DNA of 64,000 nt from Polaribacter reichenbachii. Its GTDB lineage: Bacteria; Bacteroidota; Bacteroidia; Flavobacteriales; Flavobacteriaceae. Position numbers and translations under genes: made by a program. Position 1 is the first letter of the stretch, and each line of letters starts with the position of its first letter. The notes under the pieces are model-generated. The model ran no database searches. It was not told the origin of the DNA and saw only the letters and a list, made by a program, of their open reading frames with translations. The stretch spans positions 930,001 through 994,000 of the forward strand of contig NZ_CP019419.1 of NCBI RefSeq assembly GCF_001975665.1. The letters are read 5' to 3'. Below are positions 1 to 7,585 of the stretch, piece after piece.

Positions 1-106
1 TAATTGATAAACAAACTACTTTCTGTTACATCTAAATTAAAAGTTAAACGGCTCATATGAATTCATAATTAGAACATATGTCTTTCTTAAATACTTATTT
101 TAAAGA

Positions 107-114
107 TATCTTTG
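107..114 (+). promoter_or_regulatory. Candidate Bacteroidota -7 promoter element
   Basis: TATCTTTG matches the Bacteroidota -7 consensus TAnnTTTG and lies 38 bases before the ATG of the small secreted protein. No clear -33 TTTG is visible at the usual spacing, so this is a motif match only. Confidence 0.3.
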
Positions 115-152
115 ATTATCTATTTAATAATTAATTAATAACAGTAAACAAA

Positions 153-455
153 ATGAAGAAATTAGTATTATTTATTTTCGCGTTAATACTTTCGATTTCT
201 ATCTCTGCACAAGAGAAAAAAACTTTTGAAGGTGCAATTGCTCAAGCTGGTTTAACAAAAGCTGAAACTGTAAAAGCTATGGAAATTCAGAAAGAAAAAA
301 TAGCTAAATTAAAGGTGATTAGAAAAAAAGACTTAACCAAAGAGGAAAAGAAAGAAAAGATAAAAGAAGTTAGAATAGCTTCTTCTGCAAAACTTAGAAA
401 ACTTCTTGGAAAAGAAAAAATGAAAGCGATAAATCAATACTGGAAAAAGAACTAA
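153..455 (+). CDS. Small secreted Lys-rich helical protein, unknown function
   Basis: A 100-residue protein with a clear Sec signal peptide (residues 1 to about 20, ending in SISAQ). The mature part is almost entirely charged and helix-forming, very rich in Lys and Glu, and has a short 'LTKEEKKEKI' segment. Small periplasmic Spy/CpxP-like proteins look similar in composition, but I cannot identify a family. Its 3' end abuts the remnant of a GH86 gene, and the reading frame of that remnant can be followed back into the last codons of this gene. The junction may therefore be a deletion or recombination scar, and the protein's C-terminus may not be native. Confidence 0.6.
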   Translation: MKKLVLFIFALILSISISAQEKKTFEGAIAQAGLTKAETVKAMEIQKEKIAKLKVIRKKDLTKEEKKEKIKEVRIASSAKLRKLLGKEKMKAINQYWKKN

Positions 456-1433
456 AACTAGAAATTCCAACGGCAAAATCTGCGTTCATTTTCAACCATT
501 ATGTTACAATTAATGGAAAAACCAGATGTAATGCTTAAAACGATGCCTTTTAAATTACTAAAAGCAAATTGGTGGAAAAGTAAGGAGTTTCCAAATGCAA
601 AATACCCATATCGTTTATTTAGACAAAAAAAGGAATTAGAAGGTGAAACTGGTAATGAATGGGTTTTTACAGAATTGGTGAAATTTTATCAGCTTTGGAG
701 CGATGTAAAAGGGACAAGAATTGATACCAAAACTACAGATATAGACATACAAGCTGATGCTTATGTAGATGGTAAAAAAATGTATTTGATTTTAAATAAT
801 ATGGAAACTTCAGCACAAACACTAAATCTAAATATTTTAAATCTAGATAAAAACAATATTAAATCGATTACAGCCAAACATTTATATGAGGTGAATGAAT
901 TGCCTATTCTTGATTAAAGCAAGCTTGATAAAAACCTTAAAGAAATAAAAATAGGTAAAGAAGCAACTATCATTTTAACTTACGAATTTAAAAACAAGGT
1001 TAAGATTGATGAAATATCAAAAGAAACAAAAATTTATGCAGATACTTATTTGCAAAAAATAGAAGCTGACAAAGTAAATTCTTTTCAATTTAAAACTTCT
1101 GAACTTAAAAGAGGAAAATATGGTGAGTTAGTAATACGTTTAGGAATTGGGCGAGAGCATCCAAAAAATAATAGTGATTTTGTATACCCAGAAATATATT
1201 TTAATGGTACTAAAATTAATGTTCCAAAAGACTGGAGAGGTTATGACCAAAATACAAGAAAACGTTTCTTTGGTGTTTTAGAAATACCTGTTCCTTATCA
1301 TTTAATCGATAACAATAAAACTTACAATAAAGTTGATATTACTTTCTCTAATAATGGTGGTTTTATAAGTAGTGTTGTTTTACAAAAGTTCGATTTTACA
1401 ATAGATTTAAAAAGAACCAAAACTCCATTTTAG
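456..1433 (+). pseudogene. Decayed 3' part of a GH86-type beta-agarase/porphyranase
   Basis: Two open segments (501-917 and 1050-1433) are in the same frame and separated only by a TAA at 915-917. The codons between them read on sensibly (SKLDKNLKEIKIGKEAT...). Just upstream, the continuation 'AKSAFIFNHY' (476-502) is in another frame, so there is also a frameshift near position 501. The first part resembles the end of a GH86 barrel ('LMEKPDVMLKTMPF', 'YRLFRQKKELEG', 'LVKFYQLWSDVKGTR'). The rest looks like the two C-terminal beta-sandwiches. The catalytic barrel with its two acids is missing, so the product cannot be active. The GH86 assignment is from remembered family pattern. The alternative is another agarase-like glycoside hydrolase. 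Confidence 0.65.
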
Positions 1434-1588
1434 AATCTTAGTCATAAATAAAGTTACAAACAGACTGTATAAAATCTAAACATTTCTAATTATTTAAGCA
1501 ATTGTAAAATCTAATTCTAAATTCGAACTTACCTTTTAGATTATTTTTAATAATTTGCTTTTTATTAAGATGATAACTAAAAAAATGT

Positions 1589-3235
1589 ATGAAATTTAAT
1601 GATATTAATAATAATCATTACTTAACAAATAAATACTTTCTTGGTTTTTTATTGCTTTTTCTGGGCTGTACTTTTAAACATTACAGTCAAGATAAAAAGG
1701 TGAAAGACCCTTTATATAATAAGGCATTATCATTAAAATTTAGCAATCAAGACAGTGCAATTTATTATTTTAAAAAAGGTTACAATCTAAGAATTGCTCA
1801 AAAAGACACTGTTGGTGCCATACAACAATTAATGGGCCTTTCTGATTTATATTCGCACAAACTCAATTACGAAAAGTCTTATGATGGCTATTGGAAAGCA
1901 CTTTTATTAGCAGAAAAATCTAATGATTCTATCTCTAAATCTAAAATTTATATTGGTTTAGGTTGGTTATACAGCTTTTATAAAAGAGATAAAAAGGCGA
2001 TTGAATATTTTAATAAATCATCTGCTATTAGAAAAGGGTTACATCAACTGAAAAAAATCCATAGAAGTTATTTATCTCAAAACTATTTTGCTTTTGTTTG
2101 TCATTATAGAACCAACAACAACTTTTCTAAAGCACGTTTGTACTTAGATAGTTTAAAGCAGGTAAAAGACTCTTACTTAAAATCTAGCAAGAGTTTTTAT
2201 TATGAATCAGAATTTGGGTATTTGGCTTCTCTTGATGGCAATCATAAAACTGCATTAAAAAAATTATATCGTTCCAAAAAATATTTCGAGAACAGTAATC
2301 CATCATATTTAGTGGTTATTCATACGCTTATTGCAAAAGTATTTCTTAGAATGAATGATGATAAAAATGCTGAAAAACATTTTAGAAAATCATTAAAAAT
2401 TTCTGAAACATATAACAGTCATTTAAATTATAAACTCGATGTTTACAATCAACTGTATCAATTAAGTTTAAAAACGAATAGATATAAAAAAGCGATAGAT
2501 TACTTATTAAAAGCAAAAGATTTAGACCATAAAATATTCGGAATTAACAGTCTAGAAAACGCGCCTCTTTTCGAAATAAAAGATCAATATAGAATTGAAA
2601 AAGATAAGCAAACTCAGCTTTTTAATCAGCAAAAAATTAAAGAATTAGAACACGAAGATAAAATATGGTTTTTACAAAGTATTTTGTTAAGTATTACCAT
2701 AATTTCTCTAATTCTCTTCGGATATTTTTACTTTCAAAAAATTAGAGAAAAGCATAAAAACGAAAAAAATCTTTTAAAAGAAAAGCAAAAATTAGAGCTT
2801 AAAAAACAGAAAGAAATTATTGAAATTAAGAACAAAGAATTAACAGAATCTGCACTCAGAATTATTGAAAAAGACGAATTTATAGACAGTATAAATAGAA
2901 AGTTAAAAAATGAGAGCGGTAAAATAGATGTTAATATTATTAAACGTATTATTAGAAATATACAAGGTAATTCTAAAAGCAATTGGTCTGAATTTGAAGC
3001 TAGATTTACCAGTATAAATCAGAGTTTTTATGAAGAATTAAAAACTAAATTCCCAAATTTAAGACAATCTGATTTAAAATTATGTGCGCTTGCAAAATTG
3101 AATTTCTCTAGTAAAGATATGTCTAAATTATTAGGGATTTCTGTAGAAAGTGTGCATACTTCTAGAAGTAGATTACGTAAAAAATTAGGCTTAAATAGAA
3201 ACGATAATTTAGAAGAATTTATAAATAACCTTTAA
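1589..3235 (+). CDS. TPR-transmembrane-LuxR-type HTH regulator
   Basis: A 548-residue protein. The N-terminal hydrophobic stretch (about 16-27) ends in 'LLFLGC' and could be a signal peptide or lipobox. Residues of about 40-345 form tetratricopeptide-like helical repeats. A transmembrane helix lies near 360-382 (LLSITIISLILFGYFYF), followed by a Lys/Glu-rich coiled coil. The last 70 residues form a LuxR-like helix-turn-helix (LRQSDLKLCALAKLN, then LLGISVESVHTSRSRLRKKLGL). Bacteroidota proteins with this layout have TPRs in the periplasm and the DNA-binding end in the cytoplasm, often beside polysaccharide loci. No histidine kinase core is present. It converges with the glycerate kinase gene, 20 bases away. 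What it senses and controls is unknown. Confidence 0.8.
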   Translation: MKFNDINNNHYLTNKYFLGFLLLFLGCTFKHYSQDKKVKDPLYNKALSLKFSNQDSAIYYFKKGYNLRIAQKDTVGAIQQLMGLSDLYSHKLNYEKSYDGYWKALLLAEKSNDSISKSKIYIGLGWLYSFYKRDKKAIEYFNKSSAIRKGLHQLKKIHRSYLSQNYFAFVCHYRTNNNFSKARLYLDSLKQVKDSYLKSSKSFYYESEFGYLASLDGNHKTALKKLYRSKKYFENSNPSYLVVIHTLIAKVFLRMNDDKNAEKHFRKSLKISETYNSHLNYKLDVYNQLYQLSLKTNRYKKAIDYLLKAKDLDHKIFGINSLENAPLFEIKDQYRIEKDKQTQLFNQQKIKELEHEDKIWFLQSILLSITIISLILFGYFYFQKIREKHKNEKNLLKEKQKLELKKQKEIIEIKNKELTESALRIIEKDEFIDSINRKLKNESGKIDVNIIKRIIRNIQGNSKSNWSEFEARFTSINQSFYEELKTKFPNLRQSDLKLCALAKLNFSSKDMSKLLGISVESVHTSRSRLRKKLGLNRNDNLEEFINNL

Positions 3236-3255
3236 TTTATTGCATCAGAAAAAAA

Positions 3256-4380
3256 CTAAATTTCTTTGTCTAAAAAATTGTTAACTAATTGTTTTAAATA
3301 GATTTTTGTATTGGTTACAGCATCATTAAAATCTTTGGCAACACTCATAATATCATCAGCATAAAGAATACCAATACTATCTAATTCTTTCTGATTCATT
3401 TCTACTTTTCCACAAAAAGCGGCTACTTTTACAGCATCCTTTTTGGCAGATTCTAATACGCCTTGTATCGTTTTACCAGACAACGTTTGGTTATCTAATT
3501 TACCTTCTCCAGTAATAATCCAATCTGCATTTTTTATTTTTTTATCGAAAATAGCAAGGTTTTTTATCAACTGAATTCCGGGTTCTAAAGAGCCGTTCAA
3601 AAATAATTTCGAGGCAATTCCCATTCCACCTGCAGCACCTGCTCCTTTTACAGCTTGTACATCTGTAGTAAAAACATCATTTAAAACTTTAGCAAAATCT
3701 TCTAACCCTTTATTTAGTAAAATAATTTCTTTTTCTGATGCTCCTTTTTGCGCACCATAAACAAAAGCAGCTCCGTTTTTACCATATAAAGGATTGGTAA
3801 CATCGCAAGCAATTTTAAAATCTACATTGCTAATTCCTTGTTCAATTTCTGAGGCGTTTATCGATTTAATTTTAGATAAATTTGCACCTACTGGCTTTAC
3901 TAGATTATTATTTTCATCTAAAAATTGATAACCCAAAGCAGCAGCCATTCCTATTCCACAATCGTTAGTTGCACTGCCTCCAATACCTAAAATAATAGTT
4001 TTTGCGCCTTTATTTATAGCATCAGCAATCATTTCTCCTGTACCAAAAGTAGTGGCATTTATACAATCGAATTCAGATTCATCTAACAGCTTAACCCCAG
4101 AAGCTTCTGCCATTTCTATAAATGCAGTTTTAGAATTTTCTGAATATAAATACGAAGCTTTTACAGGTTTAAAAAAAGGATTGTTTACAGTTATTTCTAT
4201 CACTTTTCCTTTTAAATAGAAGTTGACAACTTCAATTGTACCATCTCCACCATCTGCCAGCGGAAGTTGTACAACCTCTATGTTAGAATTTTTTGTTAGA
4301 ATTTCTTTTTCTATTATTTCGCAAAAGTCTAAACCTGTTAGCGAATTTTTAAACTTATCTGGTGCTATAACAATTTTCAA
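3256..4380 (-). CDS. Glycerate kinase (GarK/GlxK family)
   Basis: A cytoplasmic enzyme of 374 residues, the usual length for the type-1 glycerate kinase family (Pfam Gly_kinase), which phosphorylates D-glycerate with ATP. Visible family signatures are the N-terminal 'KIVIAPDKFKNSLT', 'PLADGGDGT', 'GIGGSATNDCGIG', 'ACDVTNPLYG' and 'ITGEGKLDNQTLSGK'. It is the last gene of a minus-strand unit with the symporter (11 bases upstream) and the GH63 hydrolase. In that setting, glycerate most plausibly comes from hydrolysis of a glycosylglycerate rather than from glyoxylate metabolism. Whether it makes 2- or 3-phosphoglycerate cannot be read from the sequence. Confidence 0.9.
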   Translation of the reverse strand: MKIVIAPDKFKNSLTGLDFCEIIEKEILTKNSNIEVVQLPLADGGDGTIEVVNFYLKGKVIEITVNNPFFKPVKASYLYSENSKTAFIEMAEASGVKLLDESEFDCINATTFGTGEMIADAINKGAKTIILGIGGSATNDCGIGMAAALGYQFLDENNNLVKPVGANLSKIKSINASEIEQGISNVDFKIACDVTNPLYGKNGAAFVYGAQKGASEKEIILLNKGLEDFAKVLNDVFTTDVQAVKGAGAAGGMGIASKLFLNGSLEPGIQLIKNLAIFDKKIKNADWIITGEGKLDNQTLSGKTIQGVLESAKKDAVKVAAFCGKVEMNQKELDSIGILYADDIMSVAKDFNDAVTNTKIYLKQLVNNFLDKEI

Positions 4381-4391
4381 AACTGAATATT

Positions 4392-5999
4392 TTAACTTAG
4401 AAAATTAACTAAAAACATTGCTAAAATTACAATGATGATAAAGTAACCTAATAATAGTGCAACTTCTTTTTTACCTCCTTTATAAAACACCACTTCTAAG
4501 CCTTCTTTTGTTTCTCTTTTTATAAGTAAACTAACTGTATACGCTACAAAAATTGTTACAAAACAGCCAATTGCATTCCACCAAAACCAAAATACATCTG
4601 GCACATACAACCATAAATACATATTAAAAGCAACACCTGCAACTATACCAATATTGGCACCTAATGCGTGTGTTTTTTTGGTTAAAATTGCCAAGATAAA
4701 AGCAGCTAAAATTGGTCCATAAAAAATAGAACTTATTTTATTAATAACTTCAATTACAGTACCTTCTATACTACCCGCAAAAAAGGCGAAAAACAAACAA
4801 ACTAATCCCCAGAAAACAGATAATAATCTTGAATAAGACACATATTGTTTGTCTGACATATTAGGTTTAAATCTTTTGATAAAATCTTCTAAAGAAACTG
4901 CAGACAAAGAGTTTACAGTAGAACTTAAAGAAGACATTGCAGCAGACATTATTGCTACTATTAAAATACCAATAATACCATTTGGCAAATATTTAATGAT
5001 AAAAACTGGCACCATTAAATCTGCTTTTTTACCTTCTAAACTACCAATATTAGACTGGTAAACGCTATCCATTAAAGATTGAAAACTTGCATCTTGCAAC
5101 AATAAAGTACCTAAAACTAACCCCATAATACAGTAAGTTAAAGTAATAGGAAAACGTAATAAACCATTGGCTAATAATAGTTTTTTAATGGTTGGTAAAC
5201 CTTTGGCAGACAATAATCTTTGAGATTGTGTTTGGTCTGTACCATAATAAGAAGCGTACAAAAAGAAACCACCAATTACCATTGGCCAGAAACCAAATTC
5301 ATCGTTTTTATCAGCATTATTAAAACCCCATTTAGAAAAATCTACTGCTGTTAATCTTTCTTGGTCTACGTTGGTTAAGAAATTTTCGAAACCACCAAGC
5401 TCGCTAATTCCGTAAATTAAACAAACTACAATACCAAAAAACAGAATACACATTTGTATTACATCTCCCCAAATAACAGCTTTCATACCACCTTGAAAAG
5501 AATAAATCATTGTAATAATCCCGATAATTAATACAGAAATCCAAAAATCGATACCTACAGTTGCTTGCAGAATTAGTGCCATTGTATACACCATAACTCC
5601 TGTTGCAACAGATCTACTAATTTGAAAAACAAAACTGATTAATAATCTTGATGAAGCATCAAAACGTTTTTCTAAATACTCATAAACACTTACAATACCT
5701 GAATTATATAACGTAGGAATTATAGCAATTAATAAAAAAGCCATTGCTAAAGGCACACCAAATTCGTACGTTAACCATTGTAAACCTCCACCTTCTTTTA
5801 AACCTACAAAAGCAGGCGCAGAAATAAAACTTATGGCAGAAAGTTGAGTTGCCATTGTTGATAAACTCAGTGGAAACCACCCCATGGACTGTCCTCCTAA
5901 AAAGTAATCTTTAGAGTTTTTATTTTCTTTAAAGAAGTACCCAATTCCTAAAAAACCTAAGAGGTAAACTACAATAATTATGTAATCTATATAATTCAT
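4392..5999 (-). CDS. Sodium:solute symporter (SSS/SGLT family)
   Basis: A 535-residue polytopic inner-membrane protein with about 13-14 hydrophobic helices, starting 'MNYIDYIIIVVYLLGFLGIGYFF'-like with the family's typical first helix and the early 'KDYFLGG' loop. Other SSS features are 'STMATQLSAISFISAPAFV', 'WGDVIQM' and 'IMSAAMSSLSSTVNSLSAVSLEDF'. The family couples sodium entry to uptake of sugars, glycosides or acids. It sits between the GH63 hydrolase (34 bases upstream) and glycerate kinase (11 bases downstream), so its substrate is probably the glycoside that the GH63 enzyme cleaves. Substrate specificity is inference only. Confidence 0.9.
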   Translation of the reverse strand: MNYIDYIIIVVYLLGFLGIGYFFKENKNSKDYFLGGQSMGWFPLSLSTMATQLSAISFISAPAFVGLKEGGGLQWLTYEFGVPLAMAFLLIAIIPTLYNSGIVSVYEYLEKRFDASSRLLISFVFQISRSVATGVMVYTMALILQATVGIDFWISVLIIGIITMIYSFQGGMKAVIWGDVIQMCILFFGIVVCLIYGISELGGFENFLTNVDQERLTAVDFSKWGFNNADKNDEFGFWPMVIGGFFLYASYYGTDQTQSQRLLSAKGLPTIKKLLLANGLLRFPITLTYCIMGLVLGTLLLQDASFQSLMDSVYQSNIGSLEGKKADLMVPVFIIKYLPNGIIGILIVAIMSAAMSSLSSTVNSLSAVSLEDFIKRFKPNMSDKQYVSYSRLLSVFWGLVCLFFAFFAGSIEGTVIEVINKISSIFYGPILAAFILAILTKKTHALGANIGIVAGVAFNMYLWLYVPDVFWFWWNAIGCFVTIFVAYTVSLLIKRETKEGLEVVFYKGGKKEVALLLGYFIIIVILAMFLVNFLS

Positions 6000-6033
6000 A
6001 ATTCTATTTTTTGTGCTTGGTTAAAAGTATCGT

Positions 6034-7338
6034 TTAATTATTTAACATATCTAACAATAAAGCTGCACTCCACGAAAAATCTCCACCACCATAACCAGCT
6101 TTACCATTGGTATGCATTTCTTTTCTAGAATCGAAATACTCATAAAACCCATTTTTTTCTACAATACTAATGGTGTCTTGTTTCACTCGTTCTGAAACAT
6201 CATTGTAACCATAATTTTTTAATCCGTAGAAAAGCATCCAATTTAAATTTACCCAAACTGGTCCTCTCCAATATTTTTTAGGATTAAAACGATCGCTATC
6301 AGGATCGAAAGAAGCACATAAATATTGATGTTCTCCTCCAAATTTCTCTAACATTACTTTTACCATTTTATCTGCTCTTTCTTGCGATGGAATGTTTGCA
6401 AAAAGTGGCGAAAATGAAGATGATGTTAAATGTCTTAATGGTTTTTCGTTTCTTAAATCATAATGAATATATGCTCCTAATTCATCATCAAATAATTTAT
6501 CTTTAAAAGATTTTATACTTTGTTCTTGCCATTTTTTAAGTTGATCAATTTTATCAGCATTACCTCCAATTTCTTCGTATAAATTAATTAAACTTTCGTT
6601 AGATTTTATCAGCATTGCATTAAACAAAGGATCTTGCACTAAAAAAGGCGATAATTCCGCTATTTTTTCATCACTATAATTATTGGCTTTTGCAATTTCT
6701 ATAATGTGTAAATAATGGTCATATTCTCTTTTAGATGGTCTTTCTGAAGCATCTACGTGTGTAGTATCTCTTCTTTCAAAAGTATATTCTGGCGGATTCA
6801 TAGTTGCCCAAATATCATCCCAAATTGGAGAATTATCTGTACCAGATTCCCAGTTATGATAAATATACACTAAACCTTCGTTTTTAGGATCTCTGTTGTT
6901 GTAAAAATACTCGTGATTAAAATATACTTTATCAATTACAGTTTTTAAATATTGTAAAGTTTGTGATTTATCCTTGCTAATTTTATACATATCTTCTAAC
7001 ACAAAACCTGTTACTGGAGGCTGTGTCATTCCTGTTGATTTATATTTTTTTGATGATAATGGGTGCAACTCTGAACGATGAAAATTTGCACCAGGAAAAT
7101 AACTATCATTCTCGGTATGAAAAATTATGTGAGGAATAAATCCGTTGTCCCATTGCGCATCTAACAAAGTTTCGATTTCTTTTTCTGCGTTTTGCATATT
7201 AAAATGCGCTAAACCAATGGCTATAAAACCAGAATCCCATTTCCATTGAAAAGGATATAAATTTGCACAAGGTATACTAAAACTACCTTTCCAGTTGTTA
7301 TTTAAAATTTCTTTGGCTTTTTCTTGTAAGTTTTCCAT
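6034..7338 (-). CDS. GH63-like mannosyl-/glucosylglycerate hydrolase
   Basis: A 434-residue protein without signal peptide, hence cytoplasmic. It has the (alpha/alpha)6 toroid signatures of short GH63 enzymes: 'NLYPFQWKWDSGFIAIGLA' (residues 26-44), 'HNWESGTDNSPIWDD' (161-175, with D168 as the likely general acid), 'KYWRGPVWVNLNWMLFYGL', and the C-terminal 'GDFSWSAALLLD'. E400 or E407 is the likely base. Length and motif order fit bacterial mannosylglycerate hydrolase (Thermus, Rubrobacter) and mycobacterial glucosylglycerate hydrolase, both about 420-450 residues, better than the much larger eukaryotic glucosidase I. The adjacent glycerate kinase supports a glycerate-releasing reaction. A different alpha-glucosidase specificity, or a trehalase-like GH37 enzyme, remains possible. 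Confidence 0.75.
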   Translation of the reverse strand: MENLQEKAKEILNNNWKGSFSIPCANLYPFQWKWDSGFIAIGLAHFNMQNAEKEIETLLDAQWDNGFIPHIIFHTENDSYFPGANFHRSELHPLSSKKYKSTGMTQPPVTGFVLEDMYKISKDKSQTLQYLKTVIDKVYFNHEYFYNNRDPKNEGLVYIYHNWESGTDNSPIWDDIWATMNPPEYTFERRDTTHVDASERPSKREYDHYLHIIEIAKANNYSDEKIAELSPFLVQDPLFNAMLIKSNESLINLYEEIGGNADKIDQLKKWQEQSIKSFKDKLFDDELGAYIHYDLRNEKPLRHLTSSSFSPLFANIPSQERADKMVKVMLEKFGGEHQYLCASFDPDSDRFNPKKYWRGPVWVNLNWMLFYGLKNYGYNDVSERVKQDTISIVEKNGFYEYFDSRKEMHTNGKAGYGGGDFSWSAALLLDMLNN

Positions 7339-7376
7339 TTTTTAAACTGTATTGAATTCTTTTTTTTGAATTAAAA

Positions 7377-7408
7377 CTCACTAATTAACAACAATATTAA
7401 GCAGTGAG
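7377..7408 (-). repeat. Second, degenerate copy of the terminator-like hairpin
   Basis: CTCACTAATTAA ... TTAAGCAGTGAG is an imperfect inverted repeat. Its flanks ('AAAACTCACTA' before, 'AAGCAGTGAGAAA' and 'CTAATAAATAAT' after) repeat those of the hairpin at 7518-7550. The two copies look like a duplicated segment in which this one has lost part of its pairing. It lies 39 bases upstream of the GH63 start, in the 247-base gap after the TonB receptor gene. Confidence 0.5.
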
Positions 7409-7517
7409 AAACCTAATAAATAATGATATTGAATAATTGATGTACTATTGAATTGTATTACTCTTCAGTAATTTTCTTTTTATAAAATTGCAATTTTTAA
7501 AATATGTTTTGTAAAAA

Positions 7518-7550
7518 CTCACTACTCAAAAACTACTTTTAAGCAGTGAG
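7518..7550 (-). terminator. Rho-independent terminator after the TonB receptor gene
   Basis: CTCACTACTCAAAA pairs with TTTTAAGCAGTGAG over 14 positions with two G-U pairs. On the minus strand a run of T follows directly. It lies 36 bases beyond the receptor stop codon and should separate that gene from the downstream GH63-symporter-kinase unit. Confidence 0.7.
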
Positions 7551-7585
7551 AAAAACTAATAAATAATAAAAATTGTGTGGGGGAA

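Noticed and set aside
1-152. Possible end of another gene at the left edge
   Set aside because: All frames are short and AT-rich with frequent stops. I see only a candidate promoter element.
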